Shown here: positions 10,032 through 19,585 of the stretch, piece after piece
How the letters are laid out: each line of letters starts with the position of its first letter
How positions within the stretch are numbered: position 1 is the first letter of the stretch
NCBI RefSeq assembly: GCF_003217235.1
Contig: NZ_QJTF01000019.1
Location: forward strand, 1-64,000
Source of the DNA: Paramesorhizobium leguminum
GTDB lineage: Bacteria > Pseudomonadota > Alphaproteobacteria > Rhizobiales > Rhizobiaceae
Length of the DNA stretch: 64,000 nt
Direction of reading: 5' to 3'
Program-made: the position numbers and the translations under genes
The notes under the pieces: generated by a model
What the model was told of the DNA's origin: nothing
Seen by the model: the letters and a program-made list of their open reading frames with translations, nothing else
Database searches by the model: none

Positions 10032-11372
10032 ATGGCATCGGCTGCAGAACAGCTTGCATCCAACTTAAATTTTTCCGCTTTTTCGAAGGCCGAAGAGCTG
10101 AAAAGGCGAATCTGGTTCACGCTGGGTGCGCTGCTTGTCTACCGGTTCGGCACGTATATTCCGCTTCCCGGAATCAACCCTGAGGCGCTGGCGCAGGCAT
10201 TCCAGCAGCATAGCCAGGGCGTGCTTGGGCTTTTCAACATGTTTGCCGGCGGCGCGGTTGGCCGTATGGCCATTTTTGCGCTGGGCATCATGCCCTACAT
10301 CTCCGCTTCAATTATCGTGCAGCTCATGACTTCGGTCGTGCCGGCGCTTGAGAATTTGAAGAAGGAAGGGGAGCAGGGCCGCAAGGTCATCAATCAATAT
10401 ACGCGCTACGGTACGGTGCTGCTCGCGACCGTTCAGGCTTACGCTATCGCCGCTGGTCTTGAATCTGGCAATGGCATCGTTCTGGATCCCGGCCTGTTCT
10501 TCCGCGTGTCCACGGTCATCACGCTCCTGGGCGGCACGATGTTCCTGATGTGGCTGGGTGAGCAGATCACCGCGCGCGGCATCGGCAACGGCATTTCGCT
10601 GATCATTTTCGCAGGCATTGTCGCGAACCTGCCGCACGCCATTTCAGGCACGCTGGAACTTGGCCGCACGGGCGCGCTTTCCACTGCATTGATCCTGGGC
10701 GTCATTGTTCTTGCCGTCGTGCTCATCGCCGTCATCGTCTTTGTCGAGCGGGCGCAGCGCCGGCTTCTGATCCAGTATCCGAAGCGCCAGGTCGGCAACC
10801 GCATGTTCCAGGGCGATACCTCGCACCTGCCGTTGAAGCTCAACACGGCCGGCGTCATCCCGCCGATCTTCGCTTCGTCGCTTCTCTTGCTGCCGGCAAC
10901 CGCCGCGGGCTTTGCCAACACGCAGACCATGCCCGGCTGGGCGACATCGGTTCTTGCTGCTCTCGGCCACGGACAGCCGATCTATATGGCGCTTTACGCG
11001 GCGCTGATGGCATTCTTCTGCTTCTTTTATACCGCGATCGTCTTCAATCCGAAGGATACGGCCGATCAGCTCAAGAAGCATTCCGGCTTCATTCCGGGCA
11101 TCCGCCCAGGCGAGCGGACGGCGGAGTATATCGATTACGTGCTGACGCGTATTACGGTTGTCGGCGCCATCTATATCGTACTGGTCTGCCTTCTGCCTGA
11201 GTTTCTGATTTCGGCTACTGGCGTTCCTTTCTACCTTGGCGGCACTTCATTGCTCATCGTGGTCAGCGTGACGCTCGATACGGTTGCGCAGATCCAGGGA
11301 CATTTGATTGCCCATCAGTATGAAGGGCTCATCAAGAAATCAAAGCTCCGGGGAGGGAAGCGCAACAAATGA
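10032..11372 (+). CDS. secY: Protein translocase subunit SecY
   Basis: 446 aa with about ten transmembrane helices, the pore subunit of the SecYEG channel in the inner membrane. The start is the ATG giving [17 protein letters not shown], 7 bases after a GGAGAT ribosome-binding site; upstream in-frame codons are not conserved. Family segments visible: [30 protein letters not shown], and the cytoplasmic loop [19 protein letters not shown] with the essential arginine following. The last four bases overlap adk (ATGA). Confidence 0.99.
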   Translation: MASAAEQLASNLNFSAFSKAEELKRRIWFTLGALLVYRFGTYIPLPGINPEALAQAFQQHSQGVLGLFNMFAGGAVGRMAIFALGIMPYISASIIVQLMTSVVPALENLKKEGEQGRKVINQYTRYGTVLLATVQAYAIAAGLESGNGIVLDPGLFFRVSTVITLLGGTMFLMWLGEQITARGIGNGISLIIFAGIVANLPHAISGTLELGRTGALSTALILGVIVLAVVLIAVIVFVERAQRRLLIQYPKRQVGNRMFQGDTSHLPLKLNTAGVIPPIFASSLLLLPATAAGFANTQTMPGWATSVLAALGHGQPIYMALYAALMAFFCFFYTAIVFNPKDTADQLKKHSGFIPGIRPGERTAEYIDYVLTRITVVGAIYIVLVCLLPEFLISATGVPFYLGGTSLLIVVSVTLDTVAQIQGHLIAHQYEGLIKKSKLRGGKRNK

Positions 11373-11953
11373 GACTGATTTTTCTTGGTCCTCCGGGAGC
11401 GGGCAAGGGGACACAGGCCAAGTATCTAGCTGAAAAATACGCCATCCCTCAGCTTTCCACCGGCGACATGCTTCGCACGGCGGTGGCTAACGAAACGGAG
11501 ATTGGCAAGCGCGCCAAGGCGGTGATGGATGCCGGACAACTGGTTTCCGACGAGATCGTCAATCAGATCGTTTCGGAGCGGATCGACGCGGACGATTGCG
11601 CAAGAGGCTTCATTCTGGATGGCTATCCTCGCACCGTTCCGCAGGCCAGGGCGCTTGCCCGGATGCTGGAGGAGAAGGGTCAGCGACTCGACGCAGTGAT
11701 CGAACTGAAAGTCGATGAGGACGCCCTGATCCGCCGCATGGAGAACCGGGTCGCGGAAACGACTGCCGCCGGCGGCAGCGTACGCTCCGATGATAATCCG
11801 GAAGCGTTCCGCAAGCGTCTGGTGGAATATCGCGAGAAGACCGCGCCCTTGTCAGCCTATTATGCCGGGACGGGCGAGTTGAAAGTGGTCAACGGCATGG
11901 CCGATGTTGGCGACGTGACCGCCGAGATAGAAAAAATACTGATACCCGCCTGA
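11369..11953 (+). CDS. adk: Adenylate kinase (short form)
   Basis: 194 aa. Interconverts ATP + AMP and 2 ADP. The P-loop [10 protein letters not shown] is at residues 7-16, the AMP-binding part includes STGDMLR and [10 protein letters not shown]. The LID is reduced to a short loop ([17 protein letters not shown]) without the zinc or 30-residue LID domain of E. coli Adk, as in other alphaproteobacteria. Overlaps secY by four bases, the conserved secY-adk pair of the spc operon. Confidence 0.98.
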   Translation: MRLIFLGPPGAGKGTQAKYLAEKYAIPQLSTGDMLRTAVANETEIGKRAKAVMDAGQLVSDEIVNQIVSERIDADDCARGFILDGYPRTVPQARALARMLEEKGQRLDAVIELKVDEDALIRRMENRVAETTAAGGSVRSDDNPEAFRKRLVEYREKTAPLSAYYAGTGELKVVNGMADVGDVTAEIEKILIPA

Positions 11954-12078
11954 TCTATTGACAGGGTATTTCAAAAAGAATTCCCGGGGAGTTGACTTTT
12001 CCCGGCGATTCCGCCAATGACTGCACCAATTCATCTCGTTTTGAATGGTCGGTGTGGGCGAAAATAACAAAAGCCTAT

Positions 12079-12152
12079 ACCGGGCATTTTATGCTGCCCG
12101 GTTTGGAGTAAATCCAGGAAAAGTGTGAAGCGGTTTTCCGTCCGGATTTGCG
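12079..12152 (+). repeat. Hairpin and palindromic repeat between adk and rpsM
   Basis: The 256-base gap between adk and rpsM holds ACCGGGCA/TGCCCGGT (12079-12086 and 12095-12102), an 8-bp stem with an 8-base loop. It is followed at about 12112-12152 by a repeat of the type CAGGAAAAGTGTGAAGCGG-TTTTCCG, in which GGAAAA pairs with TTTTCC. The rpsM ribosome-binding site AAGGAGA begins at 12197. Confidence 0.55.
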
Positions 12153-12209
12153 GCGAAACGAAGATACCGAGTAGTCCGGACAGGACGGCAACATTTAAGG
12201 AGAACAGGC

Positions 12210-12578
12210 GTGGCTCGTATTGCTGGCGTCAACATCCCGACGAACAAGCGCGTGGTTATCGCGCTTCAGTATATCCACGGGATTGGACAGAAATTTGCTC
12301 AGGAAATCGTCGAGAAAGTCGGCATTCCCGCGGAGCGTCGCGTTCATCAGCTCACCGATGCTGAAGTGCTTCAGATCCGTGAGGCCATCGACCGCGATTA
12401 TCAGGTCGAGGGCGATCTGCGTCGCGAAGTTTCGATGAACATCAAGCGTTTGATGGATCTTGGCTGCTATCGCGGCCTGCGTCATCGCCGCTCGCTCCCG
12501 GTCCGCGGTCAGCGCACGCATACCAATGCGCGCACCCGCAAGGGCCCTGCCAAGGCGATTGCCGGCAAGAAGAAGTAA
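12210..12578 (+). CDS. rpsM: 30S ribosomal protein S13
   Basis: 122 aa, GTG start preceded by AAGGAGA. Begins [19 protein letters not shown]; the helix-two-turn-helix region ([16 protein letters not shown]) and the C-terminal basic tail [20 protein letters not shown] fit S13. It contacts P-site tRNA and bridges to the 50S subunit. First gene of the alpha-type operon. An unusual 8-mer hairpin follows its stop. Confidence 0.99.
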   Translation: MARIAGVNIPTNKRVVIALQYIHGIGQKFAQEIVEKVGIPAERRVHQLTDAEVLQIREAIDRDYQVEGDLRREVSMNIKRLMDLGCYRGLRHRRSLPVRGQRTHTNARTRKGPAKAIAGKKK

Positions 12579-12582
12579 TGGG

Positions 12583-12671
12583 TAGGGCAGTAGGGCAGTA
12601 GGGCAATAAGGCAGTAGGTGAGAAGTTGCACCTAACATACTGCCTTATTCCCTTACTGCCCTACTGCCCTT
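12583..12671 (+). repeat. Long hairpin built of 8-bp units (AGGGCAGT) between rpsM and rpsK
   Basis: From 12584 the + strand reads AGGGCAGT AGGGCAGT AGGGCAAT AAGGCAGT AGG: four tandem 8-mers. From 12671 backward the other strand reads AGGGCAGT AGGGCAGT AAGGGAAT AAGGCAGT. The two arms (about 12583-12619 and 12635-12671) therefore form a near-perfect stem of about 37 bp with a short loop. AGGGCAGT is the tandem unit known from the Brucella HOOF-Print typing loci. Related hairpins with other 8-mers lie at 37306 and 38787. Confidence 0.9.
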
Positions 12672-12725
12672 GCTCGGTGTAGTCGCTGGTATTACGGCGG
12701 CGTTGAGATCAACGGAAGGACTATC

Positions 12726-13115
12726 ATGGCCAAGGAAGCCACACGCGTTCGCCGTCGCGAACGTAAAAACATTTCGTCGGGTGTTGCTCACGTCAATTCG
12801 ACGTTCAACAACACGATGATCACCATCACGGATGCGCAGGGCAATGCGATTGCCTGGTCCTCCGCCGGTGCGCAGGGCTTCAAGGGTTCGCGTAAGTCGA
12901 CCCCGTTCGCCGCGCAGATGGCCGCTGAGGATTGCGCCAAGAAGGCGCAGGAGCATGGTATGCGCTCGCTCGAAGTTGAGGTTTGCGGTCCGGGTTCCGG
13001 CCGCGAGTCGGCGCTTCGCGCCTTGCAGGCTGCCGGCTTCACGATCACCTCGATCCGCGATGTGACGCCGATCCCGCACAATGGCTGCCGCCCGCGCAAG
13101 AAGCGCCGCGTCTAA
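12726..13115 (+). CDS. rpsK: 30S ribosomal protein S11
   Basis: 129 aa. Core patterns [18 protein letters not shown] and [20 protein letters not shown] (first residue aside) and the C-terminal [15 protein letters not shown] tail are typical of S11. It lies on the 30S platform near the Shine-Dalgarno duplex. Separated from rpsM by the 8-mer hairpin. Confidence 0.99.
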   Translation: MAKEATRVRRRERKNISSGVAHVNSTFNNTMITITDAQGNAIAWSSAGAQGFKGSRKSTPFAAQMAAEDCAKKAQEHGMRSLEVEVCGPGSGRESALRALQAAGFTITSIRDVTPIPHNGCRPRKKRRV

Positions 13116-13219
13116 ACCTATCTGCGATTTTAACCGTATGAGCCCTCTGGGCTCCTCTGCGGTTCCACGCTCTGTCACCACGATTGGATGGTGGTGAAGG
13201 CAAGGACAAGGAAAAGCAA

Positions 13220-14233
13220 ATGATCCAGAAAAACTGGCAGGAACTGATCAAGCCGAACAAGGTTGAGTTCCAGACCACGGGTTCGAAGACGAAGGCGACC
13301 GTCATTGCCGAGCCGCTTGAGCGCGGCTATGGCCTGACGCTTGGCAATGCGCTGCGTCGCGTGCTGCTTTCATCGCTGCGCGGCGCTGCCGTCACCGCGG
13401 TGCAGATTGATGGCGTTTTGCATGAGTTCTCCTCCATCGCCGGCGTGCGTGAGGATGTGACCGATATCGTGCTCAACATCAAGGAAATCGCCATCAAGAT
13501 GGAAGGCGATGGTCCCAAGCGCATGGTCGTCCGCAAGGAAGGTCCGGGCGTGGTGACGGCCGGCGATATCCAGACGGTCGGTGATGTCGAGATTCTCAAT
13601 CCGGACCACGTGATCTGCACGCTCGATGAGGGCGCGGAAATTCGCATGGAATTCACCGTCAACACCGGCAAGGGCTACGTCCCGGCAGATCGTAACCGCG
13701 CCGAGGATGCACCGATTGGGCTCATTCCCGTCGATAGTCTTTATTCGCCGGTGCGCAAGGTGTCCTATAAGGTCGAGAACACCCGTGAGGGCCAGGTTCT
13801 CGACTATGACAAGCTTACGCTGAATATTGAGACGGACGGCTCGATATCAGGCGAGGATGCAGTCGCCTATGCCGCGCGCATCCTGCAGGACCAGCTTGCG
13901 ATCTTCGTCAACTTCGACGAGCCGCAGAAGGAAATGCCGCAGGAGCAGGTGGCGGAACTCGCCTTCAACCCGGCGCTCCTAAAGAAGGTGGACGAGCTGG
14001 AACTGTCGGTACGTTCGGCCAACTGCCTGAAGAACGACAACATCGTCTATATCGGCGACCTGATCCAGAAGACGGAAGCCGAGATGCTGCGGACACCGAA
14101 CTTTGGCCGCAAGTCGCTGAACGAGATCAAGGAAGTTCTGGCATCCATGGGCCTCCATCTGGGTATGGAAATCCCGTCCTGGCCGCCGGAGAATATCGAA
14201 GATCTCGCCAAGCGCTACGAAGACCAATATTGA
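13220..14233 (+). CDS. rpoA: DNA-directed RNA polymerase subunit alpha
   Basis: 337 aa from the ATG starting [17 protein letters not shown]. The N-terminal dimerisation domain contains [20 protein letters not shown]; the C-terminal domain ([20 protein letters not shown] onward) holds the helix-hairpin-helix that binds UP elements and activators. Upstream, GAGCCC/GGGCTC (13140-13154) and CACCAC/GTGGTG stems lie in the rpsK-rpoA gap. rplQ follows after 45 bases. Confidence 0.99.
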   Translation: MIQKNWQELIKPNKVEFQTTGSKTKATVIAEPLERGYGLTLGNALRRVLLSSLRGAAVTAVQIDGVLHEFSSIAGVREDVTDIVLNIKEIAIKMEGDGPKRMVVRKEGPGVVTAGDIQTVGDVEILNPDHVICTLDEGAEIRMEFTVNTGKGYVPADRNRAEDAPIGLIPVDSLYSPVRKVSYKVENTREGQVLDYDKLTLNIETDGSISGEDAVAYAARILQDQLAIFVNFDEPQKEMPQEQVAELAFNPALLKKVDELELSVRSANCLKNDNIVYIGDLIQKTEAEMLRTPNFGRKSLNEIKEVLASMGLHLGMEIPSWPPENIEDLAKRYEDQY

Positions 14234-14278
14234 GAATTGCCGGCAGAACGCCGCAGAGAAAATTGAAGGAGAAGGCTC

Positions 14279-14704
14279 ATGCGCCACGGTAATTCAGGCC
14301 GCAAGCTGAACCGGACTGCCAGCCACCGCAAGGCGATGTTTGCCAATATGGCCGCTTCGCTGATCGAGCATGAGCAGATCGTAACGACGCTTCCCAAGGC
14401 CAAGGAAATTCGCCCGATCGTGGAGAAGCTGGTAACGCTCGGCAAGCGTGGCGATCTGCACGCTCGCCGTCAGGCGATTTCAGCGATCCGCGATGCCAAG
14501 CTCGTTGCCAAGCTGTTCGACACGCTGGCTACCCGCTACGCGACGCGCAACGGCGGCTACATCCGCATCATGAAGGCCGGCTTCCGCGCCGGCGACAACG
14601 CGCCTCTGGCGGTTGTCGAGTTCGTTGAGCGCGATGTCGACGCCAAGGGCGCCAAGGACCACGCCCGCACCGAGGCGGAAGCCTCCGAGGCCGAAGCGGC
14701 TTAA
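14279..14704 (+). CDS. rplQ: 50S ribosomal protein L17
   Basis: 141 aa. Begins [20 protein letters not shown] and contains [20 protein letters not shown], the L17 signature. The last 20 or so residues are a Glu/Ala-rich extension common in alphaproteobacteria. Last gene of the ribosomal cluster, closed by a strong terminator at 14730. A diverged copy of its 3' end is found again at 15401. Confidence 0.99.
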   Translation: MRHGNSGRKLNRTASHRKAMFANMAASLIEHEQIVTTLPKAKEIRPIVEKLVTLGKRGDLHARRQAISAIRDAKLVAKLFDTLATRYATRNGGYIRIMKAGFRAGDNAPLAVVEFVERDVDAKGAKDHARTEAEASEAEAA

Positions 14705-14729
14705 TCGCTTTTGCATTGAGAATGAACGA

Positions 14730-14753
14730 GGGGCCGCGAGGCCCCTTTTTCTT
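14730..14753 (+). terminator. Rho-independent terminator after rplQ
   Basis: GGGGCC-GCGA-GGCCCC stem-loop followed by TTTTTCTTT, 26 bases after the rplQ stop. It ends the ribosomal super-operon. Confidence 0.9.
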
Positions 14754-14795
14754 TAGACTGTTTCTCATTTGGCAAAGCGAACCGCTGGAGCGATG

Positions 14796-15371
14796 ATGGA
14801 TATCGATGTCACCCGCACACTCTCCTTCGCAACAACGGCCGACTTCGCGGAGTGGCTCGCCCTCCATCATGCGCGGGAAAGTGAAATCTGGGTGAAATTA
14901 TACAAGAAATCATCAGGCACCCCATCGGTGAGTTGGAGCGAGGCCGTCATCGAAGCCATAGCGTGGGGTTGGATCGATGGTATCAAGAAGTCCAATGACG
15001 AGACGTCCTGGTTTCAGCGCTTTACACCCAGAAGAGCAAAATCCGGTTGGTCGAAGATCAATCGGGACCATGCGGAAAGGCTTGTCGCGGAAGGCAGGAT
15101 GCGGGAACCCGGCTTGAAAGAGGTAGCCGCCGCCAAAGCCGATGGACGGTGGGACGCGGCCTATGCCGGAAGTGCCGCGATGGAATTTCCCGAAATCTTT
15201 TTGGCTGCGCTCGCGGCAAATACCGCGGCCAAGACGACGTTTGACAGCCTCAAGCGCAGTCAACTCTATTCCATGTACCACCGGCTTCACACCGCGAAGA
15301 AGGAGGAGACGCGCCGAAATCTCATGGCAAAGATGATCGAAATGCTGTCGCGTGGCGAAGTGTTTCGTTGA
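14796..15371 (+). CDS. YdeI/OmpD-associated family protein
   Basis: 191 aa. The start is the ATG giving MDIDVTRTLSF, five bases after GGAG; longer TTG or ATG starts exist. The sequence follows the YdeI pattern: a DUF1801-like N-terminal part (SFATTADFAEWLALHH, ESEIWVKLYKKSSG), then SWSEAVIEAIAWGWIDGIKK and a C-terminal helical part with FDSLKRSQLYSMYHRLHTAK. The cellular role of the family is poorly defined. The gene lies between the rplQ terminator and a degenerate second copy of the rplQ 3' end, which suggests it arrived by insertion or local duplication. Confidence 0.85.
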   Translation: MDIDVTRTLSFATTADFAEWLALHHARESEIWVKLYKKSSGTPSVSWSEAVIEAIAWGWIDGIKKSNDETSWFQRFTPRRAKSGWSKINRDHAERLVAEGRMREPGLKEVAAAKADGRWDAAYAGSAAMEFPEIFLAALAANTAAKTTFDSLKRSQLYSMYHRLHTAKKEETRRNLMAKMIEMLSRGEVFR

Positions 15372-15400
15372 GCGGGATGCCTAACGCAAAGGTCGCCAAG

Positions 15401-15447
15401 GGCGAAGCGGCGTAATCGTTTTTGCATTGGTTAATGAACGAGTGGCC
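15401..15447 (+). repeat. Degenerate second copy of the rplQ 3' end
   Basis: GCGAAGCGGCGTAATCGTTT and the following TTGCATTGGTTAATGAACGAG-TGGCC match 14690-14735, the last codons of rplQ, its stop and the start of the terminator stem, at roughly 40 of 46 positions. The downstream half of the terminator is lost. The two copies form direct repeats around the YdeI-like gene. Confidence 0.7.
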
Positions 15448-15467
15448 TCACGACGCGACCGCATTGA

Positions 15468-16484
<1,017 letters not shown>

Positions 16485-16522
16485 AGACTTCATGGCATAT
16501 GGCTTGGCCCGTGCGAATCTGC

Positions 16523-16552
16523 TTCCTACTTATGCGCTTCCTACTTATGCGC
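16523..16552 (+). repeat. Two tandem 15-bp repeats upstream of the Deg-type protease
   Basis: TTCCTACTTATGCGC occurs twice in tandem, followed at once by TTGACATC. TTGACA looks like a -35 box, but only 19 bases remain before the ATG of the next gene, so it is too close to be its ordinary promoter. The repeat may be an operator or only a local duplication. Confidence 0.5.
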
Positions 16553-16577
16553 TTGACATCGATTTAGGAGTTCGCTG

Positions 16578-18092
16578 ATGCCTTTCCGTTCCTCCAGGAT
16601 TGCCGGCCTGCTGGCGGTGGCGATGACGGTTGCCGTTCTTTCGCTCCCCATGAACCCGTCTTTCGCGCAGGAGAAGAGCACAGGCGGGGCGCTCACTGAT
16701 ACGATCAAGGGTTTTCTCGGTGGAGATGATCCCAATACGGATAAGGCAGCGCTGTCTGCTTCGGCGCCGGCCGTGAAGACCGTTCCAGCGAGCCGCGCGG
16801 AGATCCAGTGGTCCTTCTCGCCGCTCGTCAAGAAGACCGCGCCCGCTGTCGTGAATGTCTATGCCGCGCGCGTTTCCACCCGGTCGCCCCTGGCCGGCGA
16901 TCCGTTCTTCGAGCAGTTTTTTAACCGCCAACCCGGCCGCCGCCCGCGTGTCGAGGCTTCGCTGGGCTCCGGCGTGATCGTCGATCCTAGCGGCATCGTG
17001 GTGACCAACTATCACGTGATCAAGGGTGCGAATGACATCAAGGTGGCGCTTGCCGATGGGCGTGAGTTCGCAAGCCATATTTTGCTGATGGACGAAGAGA
17101 CCGATCTGGCGATCCTGAAGCTCGATTCGAAGGAGGTTTTTCCGACCATTCCGCTCGCCAATTCGGACAATGTGGAGGTCGGCGATCTGGTGTTGGCGAT
17201 CGGCAATCCCTTCGGTGTCGGGCAGACGGTAACGAGTGGCATCGTCTCGGCGCAGGCGCGCACACGGGTTGGCATTTCGGATCTCGACTTCTTCATCCAG
17301 ACCGATGCGGCCATCAATCCGGGCAATTCCGGCGGCGCGCTCATCGGCATGGCGGGTGAGTTGATCGGCATCAACTCCGCGATCTTTTCGCGTTCCGGTG
17401 GCTCGGTCGGTATCGGCTTCGCCATCCCGTCGAACATGGTGCGCGCCGTTGTCGAAGCGGCGAAAAAGGGCGACAAGAGCTTCGCGCGCCCTTTCATAGG
17501 CGCGACGTTTCAGGCGGTTACGCCTGACGTTGCTGAAAGCCTAGGTCTTTCGCAACCCTATGGCGCGTTGGTCACGGCGCTTGACAAGGATGGGCCGTCG
17601 GAAAAGGCGGGGCTGAAGATAGGCGATCTTATCTTGTCAGCCAACGGCGCGCGCGTCGAAGACCCGGATTCCCTGCTTTATCGCACATTGACGGCGGGTG
17701 TCGGCAGCACGCTTACGCTGAATGTGCTGAGGGGGGCTGCGCAGCGCGAAGTGCCGGTGGTACTGGAAGTGCCGCCCAAGCCCGTCGCTGTCAATGCGCA
17801 ACTGCTCGAAGAAAGCCCGCTCGCCGGCGCGGAGGTGGCCGACCTGACGCCGGCCATCGCCCGGCAGTTCCGCTTGCCCCACACGGCGCATGGCGTGGTG
17901 ATCACCGGCCTGTACCAGGGCTCTCCGGCAACGCGGCTTAATTTGCACCAGGGCGATATCGTACGCCGCGTTAATGGCGTGGAGATCGGCTCGTTGGGAG
18001 AACTGACAAATGTTCTCGCCGCGGGAACAAGCCTCCTGTGGCGCTTCGAATTCGAGCGCAACGGCGCCATCATTCGACAATACATCCGCTAG
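16578..18092 (+). CDS. Deg/HtrA-type periplasmic serine protease
   Basis: 504 aa. An N-terminal signal peptide (hydrophobic stretch 8-22, probable cleavage after AFA-type Ala30) sends it to the periplasm. The trypsin-like domain has His146 (VTNYHVIKG), Asp176 (ETDLAIL) and Ser251 (NPGNSGGAL). Two PDZ domains follow, the first around 310-400 (GALVTALDKDGPSEKAG), the second around 410-500 (GVVITGLYQGSPATRLN). Such proteases degrade or refold misfolded envelope proteins. Preceded by AGGAG. Upstream of rarA; in this order it probably corresponds to the DegP/DegQ-like proteins next to rarA in related genomes. Confidence 0.93.
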   Translation: MPFRSSRIAGLLAVAMTVAVLSLPMNPSFAQEKSTGGALTDTIKGFLGGDDPNTDKAALSASAPAVKTVPASRAEIQWSFSPLVKKTAPAVVNVYAARVSTRSPLAGDPFFEQFFNRQPGRRPRVEASLGSGVIVDPSGIVVTNYHVIKGANDIKVALADGREFASHILLMDEETDLAILKLDSKEVFPTIPLANSDNVEVGDLVLAIGNPFGVGQTVTSGIVSAQARTRVGISDLDFFIQTDAAINPGNSGGALIGMAGELIGINSAIFSRSGGSVGIGFAIPSNMVRAVVEAAKKGDKSFARPFIGATFQAVTPDVAESLGLSQPYGALVTALDKDGPSEKAGLKIGDLILSANGARVEDPDSLLYRTLTAGVGSTLTLNVLRGAAQREVPVVLEVPPKPVAVNAQLLEESPLAGAEVADLTPAIARQFRLPHTAHGVVITGLYQGSPATRLNLHQGDIVRRVNGVEIGSLGELTNVLAAGTSLLWRFEFERNGAIIRQYIR

Positions 18093-18104
18093 TTCCTAGA
18101 TATA

Positions 18105-18149
18105 GCATGGTCCCGAAAAGTTGCAGACTTTTCGGATAAGATTATGCGG
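18105..18149. repeat. Palindromic intergenic repeat (GCATG...GAAAAGTTGCAGACTTTTCGG...GCGG type)
   Basis: Copy in the protease-rarA gap: GCATGGTCCCGAAAAG, TTGCAGACTTTTCGGATAAG, ATTATGCGG. CCGAAAAGT pairs with ACTTTTCGG, and outer GCAT pairs with ATGC. At least four other copies occur in the window (7575, 31084, 52460, 52516). Confidence 0.85.
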
Positions 18150-18171
18150 CTTAACAGAGGCTCAAAGAGCC

Positions 18172-19488
18172 ATGACAGACCTTTTCTCAGCCAGTGCCGA
18201 TCCTCAGGCCGACCGCAACAGGCCGCTTGCCGACCGTATGCGCCCCCGCCACCTCTCAGAGGTGACGGGACAGGGGCATCTGACCGGTCCGGAGGGCACG
18301 CTCACCCGCATGATCGCATCGGGCGCCCTCGGCTCGATGATCTTTTGGGGGCCTCCCGGCACCGGCAAGACGACCGTTGCGCGGCTGCTCGCCGGCGAGA
18401 CCAATCTCGCCTTCGAGCAGATATCGGCCATCTTTTCCGGCGTCGCCGATTTGAAAAAGGTCTTCGAGGCCGCCCGTATGCGCCGCATGTCCGGTCGCCA
18501 GACGTTGCTTTTCGTGGATGAAATCCATCGCTTCAACCGCGCGCAGCAGGATAGTTTCCTGCCCGTCATGGAGGACGGCACGGTTATCTTGATCGGCGCC
18601 ACGACGGAAAATCCCTCCTTCGAGCTCAACGCCGCGCTGCTCTCCCGCGCCCGTGTGCTGACGTTTCACCCGCATGATGCGGAGAGCATCGCGACGCTTC
18701 TTGACCGCGCCGAGGAGAGCGAAGGGCGCAAGCTGCCGCTCGACGAGGAGGGCAGGGCGAGCCTTATCCGCATGGCGGATGGCGATGGCCGCGCGGCGCT
18801 GACGCTTGCCGAGGAGGTCTGGCGCGCCGCGCGCGAGGGCGAAACCTTCAATGCCGTTGAGTTGCAGGAGGTCGTGCAGCGCCGCGCGCCCGTCTATGAC
18901 AAGAGCCAGGACGGCCATTACAATCTGATTTCCGCTTTGCACAAATCGGTGCGCGGCTCGGACCCGGACGCCGCGCTCTATTATCTTTGCCGCATGTTCG
19001 ATGCGGGCGAAGATCCGCTCTTTCTTGGCCGGCGGCTGGTGCGTATGGCGTCCGAGGATATCGGCCTTGCCGATCCCCAGGCCCTCGTCATCGCCAACGC
19101 CGCCAAGGACGCCTATGATTATCTGGGCTCGCCCGAGGGCGAACTGGCGCTGGCGGAGGCCTGCGTCTATCTCGCGACCGCGCCGAAATCGAACGGTGTC
19201 TACACGGCCTACAAAGCCGCGATGCGCGCGGCGAAGGAAAACGGCTCGCTCGTACCGCCCAAGCACATCCTCAACGCGCCGACCAAGCTGATGAAAGGCG
19301 AGGGCTACGGCGCGGGCTACGCCTACGACCATGACCAGCCCGACGCCTTTTCCGGCCAGGACTATTTCCCCGAAGCCATGGGCCGGCGGACCTTTTACGA
19401 TCCGCCGGAGCGCGGCTTCGAGCGGGAAATCCGCAAGCGGCTGGATTACTGGACCAAGCTGCGGCGGGAGCGGCAGGAAAGAGAGTAG
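18172..19488 (+). CDS. rarA: Replication-associated recombination protein A
   Basis: 438 aa from the ATG starting MTDLFSASADP; the upstream extension reads through the palindromic repeat and is not real. AAA+ ATPase of the RarA/MgsA/WRNIP1 family acting at stalled replication forks. Walker A is GPPGTGKTT (residues 60-68), Walker B LLFVDEIHRFN, sensor 1 region GATTENPSFELN. The C-terminal tetramerisation part (SALHKSVRGSDPDAALYYLC, HILNAPTKLMKGEGYGAGY) is complete. Follows the Deg protease gene on the same strand. Confidence 0.97.
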   Translation: MTDLFSASADPQADRNRPLADRMRPRHLSEVTGQGHLTGPEGTLTRMIASGALGSMIFWGPPGTGKTTVARLLAGETNLAFEQISAIFSGVADLKKVFEAARMRRMSGRQTLLFVDEIHRFNRAQQDSFLPVMEDGTVILIGATTENPSFELNAALLSRARVLTFHPHDAESIATLLDRAEESEGRKLPLDEEGRASLIRMADGDGRAALTLAEEVWRAAREGETFNAVELQEVVQRRAPVYDKSQDGHYNLISALHKSVRGSDPDAALYYLCRMFDAGEDPLFLGRRLVRMASEDIGLADPQALVIANAAKDAYDYLGSPEGELALAEACVYLATAPKSNGVYTAYKAAMRAAKENGSLVPPKHILNAPTKLMKGEGYGAGYAYDHDQPDAFSGQDYFPEAMGRRTFYDPPERGFEREIRKRLDYWTKLRRERQERE

Positions 19489-19585
19489 ACCGCGCCAGCG
19501 TGGTTTCACAAAAGGAATAAATATTGACAAGCCGGCATTTCCATCCTCTCGTAGACGATCAATAGTTTGTGAAAAGGGGAAAGAG

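Noticed and set aside
12583-12671. CRISPR-like array
   Set aside because: Units are 8 bp without spacers and are arranged as a hairpin. No CRISPR array or cas gene was seen anywhere in the window.
16553-16577. TTGACA as promoter of the Deg-type protease
   Set aside because: Only 19 bases separate it from the ATG, so neither a -10 box nor a leader fits.
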